Source of the DNA: DASQZT01 sp963728965
GTDB taxonomy: Bacteria; Acidobacteriota; Terriglobia; Bryobacterales; Bryobacteraceae
Reading direction: 5' to 3'
Assembly (NCBI GenBank): GCA_963728965.1
Contig: CAVSMH010000006.1
Location: forward strand, 248,001-312,000
DNA: 64,000 bases
The notes under the pieces were generated by a model that worked only from the letters and a program-made list of their open reading frames with translations, did no database searches and had not been told where the DNA came from. A program made the position numbers and the translations under genes. Shown one piece after another: positions 26,214 to 33,732 of this stretch. Position 1 is the first letter of the stretch. Each line of letters begins with the position of its first letter.

Positions 26214-27692
26214 ATGAAGGTTTTCGAAAAGGCGGGATGGGGGCTTTTGCACGGCGCGACGGCGGTTGTGCTGCTGGCCTGGATGCCCCTGTCTCTGGCG
26301 GCCCAGGGGCGCACGGTGGTTCGGCCGAAGGATACCGGGGCGGCGCTGGTGAACCCCGGAATGGGCTGGGTGTTTCACCACTATGACAATGACATCGTCC
26401 GGTACGGCAGCAGGCTGGAGCCGTCGGACACGGTGGACGAGTTTCCCGGAGTGGGTGTGATCTACCTGCGGCTGGCGTGGGCGTTCATCGAGCCGGTGGA
26501 GGGACGTTTCGACTGGTCGGTGGTGGACATGCCCGCCCAGCGCTGGATCGCGAAGGGTAAGAAGATCGCGTTCCGGTTCACATGCTTCGAATCGCCGGGG
26601 AACAACAATCCGGTGAACGCCACGCCGGATTGGGTGGCGAAGGCGGGCGCGAAGGTATTTCCGGTGAGAGGGCGGCGAGGCGGCGAGGCGACGCCGGTAC
26701 TGCGCTTTGAGCCGGACTACGGCGACCCGATTTTTCTCGAGAAGCTGGACCAATTCCTGGCAGCGGCCGCGGCGCGCTATGACGGCGATCCGAACGTGGC
26801 ATGGATCGACATCGGCAGCGTGGGGGTGTGGGGTGAAGGCGATCCGCCGCCCGAGCGCAACGTAACGGCGGGAATTGTGAAGAAGCATATCGACCTGTAC
26901 CTGAAGCATTTCAAACACACGCTGATCGCCTACAATGACAATCTGACTTTTCGCGGCAAGGGATTGGAAACCATGGCCTATGCCAAGGAAAAGGGCATGA
27001 CGCTGCGCGACGACAGCATTCTGTGCCGTCCGGGGCAGGAGGCGTATTTCACGCAGTACTATGCGGGGGCGTTCTGGCCGAACTTTCCTGTGATTCTGGA
27101 GAGCGAGCATTACGGGCTTTCGATGCAGCGTGGCGACTGGGGCGATGGAAGCGACTATCTGCGCGCGGTGGAAGCGGCGCACGGCAGCTACATTTCGGTT
27201 CACTGGTGGCCGCGCGAGTTTCTGGAAAAGAATCAGGCGCTGATCGACAAAACCTCGCTGCGCATGGGGTACCGCCTGCAATTGCTGGAGGCTTCCCTGC
27301 CCGAACAGGTTCCGGCGGCGGGGATGATGGAAATTTCGCACCGCTGGAGGAACAACGGCGTGGCGCCGGCGTATCCGGGCGGGTTCGTAGCCTACACCTT
27401 CAAGGATGAGAAAGACGGAATTTCAGGAGTATTTGTGGACGAGGACTTCGACGTGCGCTCGCTGAAGACGGGCGCGGTGAACGAGGCCGAGCCGATTACC
27501 CGCCACAAGCGCTTTCAACTGCCGCACCCGTCCTTGCTGAAGCCCGGGAGCTATCGCGTGTTTGTCTCGGTGGGGTCGCGGATCGGCACACCGGCGATCG
27601 CGCTGCCGCTGGAGGGAGACGACGGCCACAGGCGCTATCAGATTGCCACAATCCGGGTGACGAAGCCGGCAGGGGGTAAGAATGGCTTGTAG
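26214..27692 (+). CDS. Secreted DUF4832-type TIM-barrel protein
   Basis: A 492-residue protein with a signal peptide (residues 1-30, ending SLAAQG). The barrel part starts ALVNPGMGWVFHHYDND and includes VGVIYLRLAWAFIEPVEGRF, KIAFRFTCFE, VAWIDIGSVGVWGEGD and ILESEHYGLSMQRGDWGD; the C-terminal part is beta-rich (MMEISHRWRNNGVAPAYPGG), as in DUF4832 proteins that follow a GH42-like barrel. Acidic residues in GEGD and LESEH are candidate catalytic residues, by analogy only. It overlaps the next gene by 11 bp. Probably a periplasmic glycosidase-like enzyme in the receptor cluster. Confidence 0.75.
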   Translation: MKVFEKAGWGLLHGATAVVLLAWMPLSLAAQGRTVVRPKDTGAALVNPGMGWVFHHYDNDIVRYGSRLEPSDTVDEFPGVGVIYLRLAWAFIEPVEGRFDWSVVDMPAQRWIAKGKKIAFRFTCFESPGNNNPVNATPDWVAKAGAKVFPVRGRRGGEATPVLRFEPDYGDPIFLEKLDQFLAAAAARYDGDPNVAWIDIGSVGVWGEGDPPPERNVTAGIVKKHIDLYLKHFKHTLIAYNDNLTFRGKGLETMAYAKEKGMTLRDDSILCRPGQEAYFTQYYAGAFWPNFPVILESEHYGLSMQRGDWGDGSDYLRAVEAAHGSYISVHWWPREFLEKNQALIDKTSLRMGYRLQLLEASLPEQVPAAGMMEISHRWRNNGVAPAYPGGFVAYTFKDEKDGISGVFVDEDFDVRSLKTGAVNEAEPITRHKRFQLPHPSLLKPGSYRVFVSVGSRIGTPAIALPLEGDDGHRRYQIATIRVTKPAGGKNGL

Positions 27693-28398
27693 GAGACTTT
27701 GCTTCTCGATGGCGGCCGCGCTGTTGGGGGGCATGCTGGTGCCCGGCCTGATGGCGGGGGATCCGTGGGATGAGATGTTCGAGCAGCCGCTGGTGAAGTG
27801 GGCGCTCGAGATTGGCGATGCCAAATCGCTGCCTTGGGGGAACCCGCAATCGTGGAACGCGCTGAGCCCCAACTATGACGCACAGAACGTGCCGGCGGCC
27901 ACAATGGCGCTGCTGACTCCCGAGCAGGGGGTACTGGCGCGCATGGAGGCCATCCGGCGGGCGGTGGTGTATAGCCGGTTCGACCCGCGGATCGCGTACC
28001 AGGTGCTGTCCGGTTTGAAAGTGCGGGTGAGCGATGCCGAGGAGGCCGGCAAGGTGGATCCGCTGGCCTGGTTCGATTTGGGATACGCGTTCGAGGCCAT
28101 GCGGCAGGCGTCATGGCTCAAGAAGGAGTTCCTGGGAGATCTGAACGGCTATAGCCTGGTGACGCGGACGCTGCGGGTGTTGGGCGATAGCGACCCGCGG
28201 GCGCTCGAGATGCAGTTTGCGGCCGGTCTGATTCTTCTGGAACCCAAGGGACAACATCCGTATTACCCGCATTTCAAGATTGCCGTTCGCGGCGCCACCG
28301 AAGGTTCGCTGCTGGCGGTCAATCTCGTTCGGCATATGCAGGGGAAGTTTGAGGCGAAGACCCTCGAGGAGATGCGCAAGAGCCGGTATTTGCGCTAG
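27682..28398 (+). CDS. Secreted protein of unknown function
   Basis: A 238-residue protein with an N-terminal signal (MACRRLCFSMAAALLGGMLV) and an alpha-helical body containing PLVKWALEIGDAKSLPWGNP and FDLGYAFEAMRQASWLKKEF. I do not recognise the family. The start ATG lies inside the end of the DUF4832 gene, implying coupled translation. Helical pairs with spaced aromatic and Ala residues are loosely TPR-like, which would suit a partner for the TPR-containing protein encoded next. Confidence 0.7.
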   Translation: MACRRLCFSMAAALLGGMLVPGLMAGDPWDEMFEQPLVKWALEIGDAKSLPWGNPQSWNALSPNYDAQNVPAATMALLTPEQGVLARMEAIRRAVVYSRFDPRIAYQVLSGLKVRVSDAEEAGKVDPLAWFDLGYAFEAMRQASWLKKEFLGDLNGYSLVTRTLRVLGDSDPRALEMQFAAGLILLEPKGQHPYYPHFKIAVRGATEGSLLAVNLVRHMQGKFEAKTLEEMRKSRYLR

Positions 28399-28533
28399 CC
28401 GGGAGCGGAAGACGCCAAAGCACACTTGCTTACGCGCGCGGCTCAGCAGACTCAGCGACGATTCGGAGCCGTGACCGTGGGGGAGCGGCCGCGCGGATTG
28501 CCACCCCGAACCCCAGAACATTTGGAGAAAGTT

Positions 28534-31500
28534 ATGTTTTATTCGTTCCTTCGGCTGCGGCAGCCTTCGCGCATCGCCGCAGCACTGATTGTGTTTGCAA
28601 GCCTTCTCTGCGCGGCCGACGCCGATTCGGTAGAAGTGACGGAGAAGGAGATCGTCATTCCGACGTACCTGGCGGGGCCTCCGGACCCCAATCCGATGTT
28701 CCACTTTGGCCGTCAGTCCCAAGGGGCGGCGGGAAAGATCTATCCGTATCCGATGTACGACAACCTGACGGGAAAAAAGGAGAACAAGACGTACCGGATG
28801 GTGTACATCGAGAACGAGTACATCCGGATCGGGATCCTGCCGGAGATCGGCGGCCGGATCTTCGAAGGCGTCGATAAAACGAATAACTACAACTTCATTT
28901 ATCGGCAGCACGTGATCAAGCCGGCGCTGATCGGGCTAATTGGCGCGTGGATTTCGGGAGGCGTGGAGTGGAACGTGCCGCACCACCACCGTGCGACCAC
29001 GTTCATCCCGGTGCAGTACAGCGTGGAGGAGCGCGCCGATGGTTCCAAAACGGTCTGGGTGGGCGAACTGGAGATCCGCGACCGCATGCGGTGGGCGGTA
29101 GGGTACACGCTGCGCCCGGGGAAGGCATACCTGGAAGCGTCGCTGCGCATAGTGAACCGCACGCCATCGGTGAACACGATGCTGTGCTTTGCCAACGTGG
29201 CGGTAAGTGTGAACGAAAACTACCAGGTGCTTTTCCCGCCGAGCACGCAGCACGCCACGTATCACTTCAAGAACCAGTTCACGGACTGGCCGATTTCGCA
29301 TTCGCGATATAGCGGCGCCGATTTCACCAAGGGCGTGGACGTGAGCTGGTACAAGAACCATATCGCCAACAACTCGTTTTTCGCGTGGAACTACGATGAC
29401 GACTTCTTTGCGGGTTACGACCATGGCAAGCAGGCGGGAATCGTAAGCGTGGCCGATCACAACACTGTGCCGGGCAAGAAGCTGTGGACGTGGGGTAACG
29501 GCGCGAACGGCAAGATTTGGGACAAGGCTCTCACGGATGAGGACGGGCCGTACATCGAGCTGATGACGGGCGCGTACTCCGACAACCAGCCGGACTATAG
29601 CTGGCTACAGCCGTACGAGACTAAGACATTTTCGATGAGCTGGTACCCATTCCGCGACATCGGGGGCCTGAAGAAGGCGAACCTGGACGCCGCGGTGAAT
29701 CTGGAGATCGCAAACGGCAGTGCCAAGGTCGGGTTCTACACGACGTCCGCCCATGCGGCGGCCACCGCCATGTTAAAGGCAGGCAGCCGGGTTCTGTTGC
29801 AGGATAAGATCGCTGTCACTCCCGGCAATCCTTATGTGAAGCAGGTCCCGCTGCCTGCCGGCGTGGACGAGCACGACGTGGTGGCGTCGCTATGGGATGG
29901 GGAGAAGGAGCTGGTATCGTATTCGCCGGTTCGGTTGAAGCCAGAGCCGATGCCGAAACCGGTGGAGGCGTACCTGCCCCCCGAGCAGCTCAAGACCAAC
30001 GAGGAACTGTATCTGACGGGGCTGCGAATTCAACAGTTCCACACGCCCGCGCAGGAGCCGGATCCTTACTGGAATGAAGCACTGCGGCGCGATCCGGGCG
30101 ATGTGCGGGTGAACACGGCGTTCGGGATTACGGCTTATCGCAAGGCGCGCTACGCCGAAGCCGAGCAGTATTTGCGAAAGGCGCTCGAGCGCCTCACGGA
30201 CAAATACACCAGCCCCAAGGATGGCGAGGCATTCTACTACCTGGGGGCCACGCTGAAGGCTGAGGGCAAGAGCGACGAAGCGTACAAGCACCTGTTCAAG
30301 GCGACTTGGAGCATGGCGTGGCGCGCGGCCAGCTACTATTCGTTGGCGGAGATTGCGGCGGCGCGCGGCGATTACGCGACGGCGCTGGAACTGGTGGACC
30401 ATTCGATTGACGCCAACGCGCTGAACATTCGCGCGCAGAACCTGAAAGCCGCGCTGCTGCGGCACGAGAGGCGGCCGAAGGAGGCGCTCGAAGTGCTGGC
30501 GACGGCGCATCGGGCCGACCCGCTGGATGTGCGGAGCATGGCCGAGCGGTGGCTGGCGAACAAGTCGCCGGAGGCCGCGAAGACAATGGTGGCGAACATG
30601 AGTCAGCACCAGATCACGGCGCAGGAGACGGCGGCCGAATATTTCGATGCTGGTCTTTGGCAGGATGGCGCGGAGGTGCTCTCGCAGATGGTGACGGCGG
30701 CTCCCGATAAAGCCAGAATCAACGCGATGGTGTACTACTACCTGGCAACGTTTGCGGCGAAGATGTCGGACCAGCAGAAGGCCGCGGAATACTATACGCT
30801 GGCGCGGAAGGCGTCGCCGGAGTACGTGTTCCCGTTCCAAAGTGAAGCCATCGACGTGCTGCGCGAGGCCATTCAGGCCAACCCGCGGGACGAGCGGGCG
30901 CCCTACTACCTGGGAAACGTGTTGTATGACTGGCAGCCCGAGGAGGCGACGAAACTGTGGGAGAGTGCGGTGGCGCTCGATCCTTCGTTCGCGATCGTGC
31001 ACCGGAACCTGGCCACGGCCTACATGCACCAGAAGCCGGCAGCCGACCCCAGCCGCGCGATTGCGGAACTGGAAAAGGCCGTTTCGCTCGAGCACAAGTA
31101 CGCCATGCACTTCACCGAACTGGATGAACTGTACGAGCAGACCGGCGCTCCGCTCGACAAGCGGCTGGCGCTGCTGGAGAAGAACATGCCGGTAGTAAGC
31201 GGGCGCGACGATTCGATGAACCGGGTGATCGTGCTCAAGATCGCGACTGGCCAGTATGATGAAGCGATCAAGCTGATCACGGAGCGGCCATTTGCGATTG
31301 CAGAAGGCGCGGGCCTCAATATCGCCGATCACTGGACGGATGCGTATCTGCTCCGCGGCCGGAACGAGTTGCAGGCGAAACGGTACCAGCAGGCGTTGGA
31401 AAACTTCGAGAAGGCGTTCGCGGTGCCTCCGAGCCTGCCGACGGGCAGGGCGGGAGCAGTGGACCGGAGCACGGAGGTGGCCTACTGGACCGGAGTTGCC

Positions 31501-31917
31501 TACGAAGGGCTGGGGAACGCGGCCAAGGCGAAGGAATCGTGGACCGAAGGCAGCGCCTCGGGCCGCCGAGGTCCACGGCGGGGCGGCATGGGCAACGCGT
31601 TGAATCCGCAAAATTATTACCAGGCGCTGTGCATGGCCAAGCTGGGACAGAGCGAACAGGCCAAGGCGGCGTTCGAGAGGCTGATGGAGCAGGCGCGGAA
31701 GGCGCTCGAAGATCCGGAGGCCGGAACATCGGCAGGCGCGGGACGGCGCGCGGCACCGTGGTCGTCGCGGGACGTGGAAGCCACGGCTCACTACCTGCTC
31801 GGGGCCGCTTACCGGGCGTTGGGAGATAAGGGGAAGAGCGCGCGGGAGCTGAATCTGGCGCTGCAGGCCAGACCCGATCACCTGGACGCCAAAGCCACGC
31901 TATCCGAACTCAACTGA
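28534..31917 (+). CDS. Secreted DUF5107 protein with TPR repeats
   Basis: An 1127-residue protein. I start at ATG 28534, preceded by TTGGAGAAAG; the ORF opens 36 codons earlier without a signal peptide. After the leader (IAAALIVFASLLCAADA) residues 20-450 form a beta-rich DUF5107 domain (MVYIENEYIRIGILPEIGGR, GGVEWNVPHHHRATTFIPVQ, NNSFFAWNYDDDFFAGYDHG), a mutarotase-like fold. The rest is TPR repeats (RYAEAEQYLRKALERLTDKY, DYATALELVDHSIDANALNI) to LNLALQARPDHLDAKATL. DUF5107-TPR proteins accompany carbohydrate-degradation clusters. It is the last gene before a strong terminator. Confidence 0.88.
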   Translation: MFYSFLRLRQPSRIAAALIVFASLLCAADADSVEVTEKEIVIPTYLAGPPDPNPMFHFGRQSQGAAGKIYPYPMYDNLTGKKENKTYRMVYIENEYIRIGILPEIGGRIFEGVDKTNNYNFIYRQHVIKPALIGLIGAWISGGVEWNVPHHHRATTFIPVQYSVEERADGSKTVWVGELEIRDRMRWAVGYTLRPGKAYLEASLRIVNRTPSVNTMLCFANVAVSVNENYQVLFPPSTQHATYHFKNQFTDWPISHSRYSGADFTKGVDVSWYKNHIANNSFFAWNYDDDFFAGYDHGKQAGIVSVADHNTVPGKKLWTWGNGANGKIWDKALTDEDGPYIELMTGAYSDNQPDYSWLQPYETKTFSMSWYPFRDIGGLKKANLDAAVNLEIANGSAKVGFYTTSAHAAATAMLKAGSRVLLQDKIAVTPGNPYVKQVPLPAGVDEHDVVASLWDGEKELVSYSPVRLKPEPMPKPVEAYLPPEQLKTNEELYLTGLRIQQFHTPAQEPDPYWNEALRRDPGDVRVNTAFGITAYRKARYAEAEQYLRKALERLTDKYTSPKDGEAFYYLGATLKAEGKSDEAYKHLFKATWSMAWRAASYYSLAEIAAARGDYATALELVDHSIDANALNIRAQNLKAALLRHERRPKEALEVLATAHRADPLDVRSMAERWLANKSPEAAKTMVANMSQHQITAQETAAEYFDAGLWQDGAEVLSQMVTAAPDKARINAMVYYYLATFAAKMSDQQKAAEYYTLARKASPEYVFPFQSEAIDVLREAIQANPRDERAPYYLGNVLYDWQPEEATKLWESAVALDPSFAIVHRNLATAYMHQKPAADPSRAIAELEKAVSLEHKYAMHFTELDELYEQTGAPLDKRLALLEKNMPVVSGRDDSMNRVIVLKIATGQYDEAIKLITERPFAIAEGAGLNIADHWTDAYLLRGRNELQAKRYQQALENFEKAFAVPPSLPTGRAGAVDRSTEVAYWTGVAYEGLGNAAKAKESWTEGSASGRRGPRRGGMGNALNPQNYYQALCMAKLGQSEQAKAAFERLMEQARKALEDPEAGTSAGAGRRAAPWSSRDVEATAHYLLGAAYRALGDKGKSARELNLALQARPDHLDAKATLSELN

Positions 31918-31935
31918 CCATAGTCTGGTTCTCAT

Positions 31936-31979
31936 GCCCCCTCATTGGGCGCTTCGCGGCGCTCCGAGGGGGCTTTTTT
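31936..31979 (+). terminator. Rho-independent terminator of the receptor cluster
   Basis: GCCCCCTC and GAGGGGGC form a perfect 8-bp stem around a 22-nt, internally foldable loop, followed directly by six T residues. It lies 19 bp after the DUF5107 stop and closes the operon that starts at 17.3 kb. Confidence 0.85.
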
Positions 31980-32076
31980 GGGGGGCAAAAACCAAGAGCA
32001 GACGGAGCCGATGCCGAAATCGAAGTAGCCCCAGGAAGCGTATGCTCTGATGGCGGCCAGCATGTTGCTGCCGAGG

Positions 32077-32093
32077 TAACCATGATATGGTAT
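32077..32093. promoter_or_regulatory. Imperfect palindrome upstream of the malectin-domain gene
   Basis: TAACCAT-GAT-ATGGTAT contains a perfect ACCAT/ATGGT pair with a 3-bp centre and is followed by GATGTTTT, a string also present beside the site at 17096. It lies 115 bp upstream of the membrane sensor start in otherwise gene-free DNA (31980-32207). Confidence 0.35.
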
Positions 32094-32193
32094 GATGTTT
32101 TTGCCGCTTCTACCCGTAAAAGTAGCCCGGCAGATGTGGGGAGTCGCCTCCATTCGCCGTGACTTTTGGCTGGTAAGAATAGCCCGAGGCGAG

Positions 32194-32208
32194 TAACATA
32201 ATATGTTA
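32194..32208. promoter_or_regulatory. Palindrome overlapping the start codon of the malectin-domain gene
   Basis: TAACATA-A-TATGTTA is a perfect 15-bp palindrome whose last base is the A of the ATG at 32208. Binding there would block transcription or initiation, a typical place for autoregulation. It differs in half-site and spacing from the GntR-like sites. Confidence 0.45.
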
Positions 32209-33689
32209 TGAACGGGGCAAATCAAGAAGCAGAGCGGGCGGAGCTTGCAGCGGTGCTCGCCTCCCGTTACTTCCGGCGCGCGCCGGCGCTCTCGCGCATC
32301 CTGTCGTACATCTGCGAGAAGCATTTCGAGGGAGCCAGCGCGAGCATCAAGGAATACAATATCGCGGTGGATGCGCTGGGGCGGCCGGAGGACTTCCATT
32401 CCGGCGCCGACACCATCGTGCGGGTGGAAGCGTCGCGTCTGCGGAAACGCCTGCGCGAGTATTACGAGCAGGAGGGGGTGAATCACGCGGTGCAGATCCG
32501 CCTCAGCGAGAGTGGGTACCTTCCTCAGTTCGTGAAAGTAGAGCAGGCGCCGGAGCCGCCGCCGCCGGCCGACCCTATTCCAGCAATGGCAACTTCCGGG
32601 CGCAGGCGTACGGGCCGGCGGGTGGCGCTGGGAGCGGGGTTGCTGGCAGCCACGGGACTTGTGGCGCTTTCCAGGGGCGTGTTCCATGCCGCGCCGCACA
32701 CCGCGCCAAGTGCAGCCGCGGCGGCAGCCAGTCTACCCGAAGGCACCGACGAAGCGATCCGGATCCGTGCGGGTATTCAAGGCCCTAAGTTCATCGACAG
32801 CCAGGGCCGTGTATGGGAGAGCGACCGCTATTTCACTGGGGGCACCATGGCGACGCACCGTTTCCGTCGCATCTATCGCACGCGATCCCAGGAATTCTAC
32901 CGGACGGCGCGCGTAGGGGACTTCCAATACGATATTCCCTTGAAGCCCGGCGTTTACGAGTTGCACCTCTATTTTGTGGAAGCGGTCAGCGAAGAGACCG
33001 ACCTCGATTCGGGTGGCGAGCAGACCAGCCGTTTCCACATCTATCTGAACGGCGCGCAACTGCTGCGTGCCTTCGACGTGGTCTCGGATGCATTTGGACC
33101 CAACATCGCGGACGAGCGCGTGTTCAAGGACGTGTCGCCGGCAGCCGATGGACAACTCCATCTGAAATTCGCGTCCTTCATGAACAAGGCGCACGTCACG
33201 GGAATCGAGATCCTGCCCGGCACGCCCGGCAGGATGCGCCCGGTGCGCATTGTGGCGGCGCAGGACCCCGTGATTGACAGCCACGGAGACCTGTGGCGGT
33301 CCGACGTCTATTCTCTGGGTGGCCGTACGACACGGCGAGGTTCGGAGGTGGAGAACACGGCGGACCCGGAGCTATACGGCACGGAACGGTGGGGACACTT
33401 CGATTACGCCATCCCTGCCGCTCCCGGGCATTATCGGGTGACCTTGCGGTTCGCCGAGACCTATCCGGGTCCCTTCCGGGCCGGCCAAAGGGTGTTCGAC
33501 GTGTACTGCAACGGGGTAGCGCTACTGCGCAATTTCGATGTGTTCGCCGAGGCTGGCGGCCAAAACCGGGCGGTGGACAAGACCTTCACGGGCCTCGCAG
33601 CCAACGCACAGGGCAAACTGGTGCTTTCCTTTGTACCCCTGGTGAACTACGCGATTGTCAACGCCATCGAAGTGACGCCGGAGAATTGA
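32208..33689 (+). CDS. Membrane-anchored winged-helix-like protein with two malectin-like domains
   Basis: A 493-residue protein in three parts. Residues 1-107 match the N-terminal domain seen before TPR or cyclase modules in Acidobacteria (ASRYFRRAPALSRILSYICE, DTIVRVEASRLRKRLREYYE, and a wing-like IRLSESGYLPQF), related to OmpR-type winged helices. A basic stretch (SGRRRTGRRVALG) leads into one membrane helix (ALGAGLLAATGLVALSRGVF). Then two tandem malectin-like carbohydrate-binding domains follow (residues about 175-345 and 350-490: FQYDIPLKPGVYELHLYFVE; FDYAIPAAPGHYRVTLRFAE). The layout suggests a ToxR-like one-component sensor with sugar-binding periplasmic domains; DNA binding is inferred. 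It converges on a glycosidase-like/receptor operon. Confidence 0.8.
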   Translation: MNGANQEAERAELAAVLASRYFRRAPALSRILSYICEKHFEGASASIKEYNIAVDALGRPEDFHSGADTIVRVEASRLRKRLREYYEQEGVNHAVQIRLSESGYLPQFVKVEQAPEPPPPADPIPAMATSGRRRTGRRVALGAGLLAATGLVALSRGVFHAAPHTAPSAAAAAASLPEGTDEAIRIRAGIQGPKFIDSQGRVWESDRYFTGGTMATHRFRRIYRTRSQEFYRTARVGDFQYDIPLKPGVYELHLYFVEAVSEETDLDSGGEQTSRFHIYLNGAQLLRAFDVVSDAFGPNIADERVFKDVSPAADGQLHLKFASFMNKAHVTGIEILPGTPGRMRPVRIVAAQDPVIDSHGDLWRSDVYSLGGRTTRRGSEVENTADPELYGTERWGHFDYAIPAAPGHYRVTLRFAETYPGPFRAGQRVFDVYCNGVALLRNFDVFAEAGGQNRAVDKTFTGLAANAQGKLVLSFVPLVNYAIVNAIEVTPEN

Positions 33690-33732
33690 CGCACCTGCCG
33701 TCTCACGCCGATGGCGTGCGAAAGACCCGTCC

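Noticed and set aside
29890..31881. 663-codon minus-strand ORF
   Set aside because: It is antisense to the TPR part of the DUF5107 gene.
31932..32699. 255-codon minus-strand ORF across a gene-free gap
   Set aside because: It crosses a strong terminator and two palindromes and then runs antisense through the winged-helix gene; no family match.
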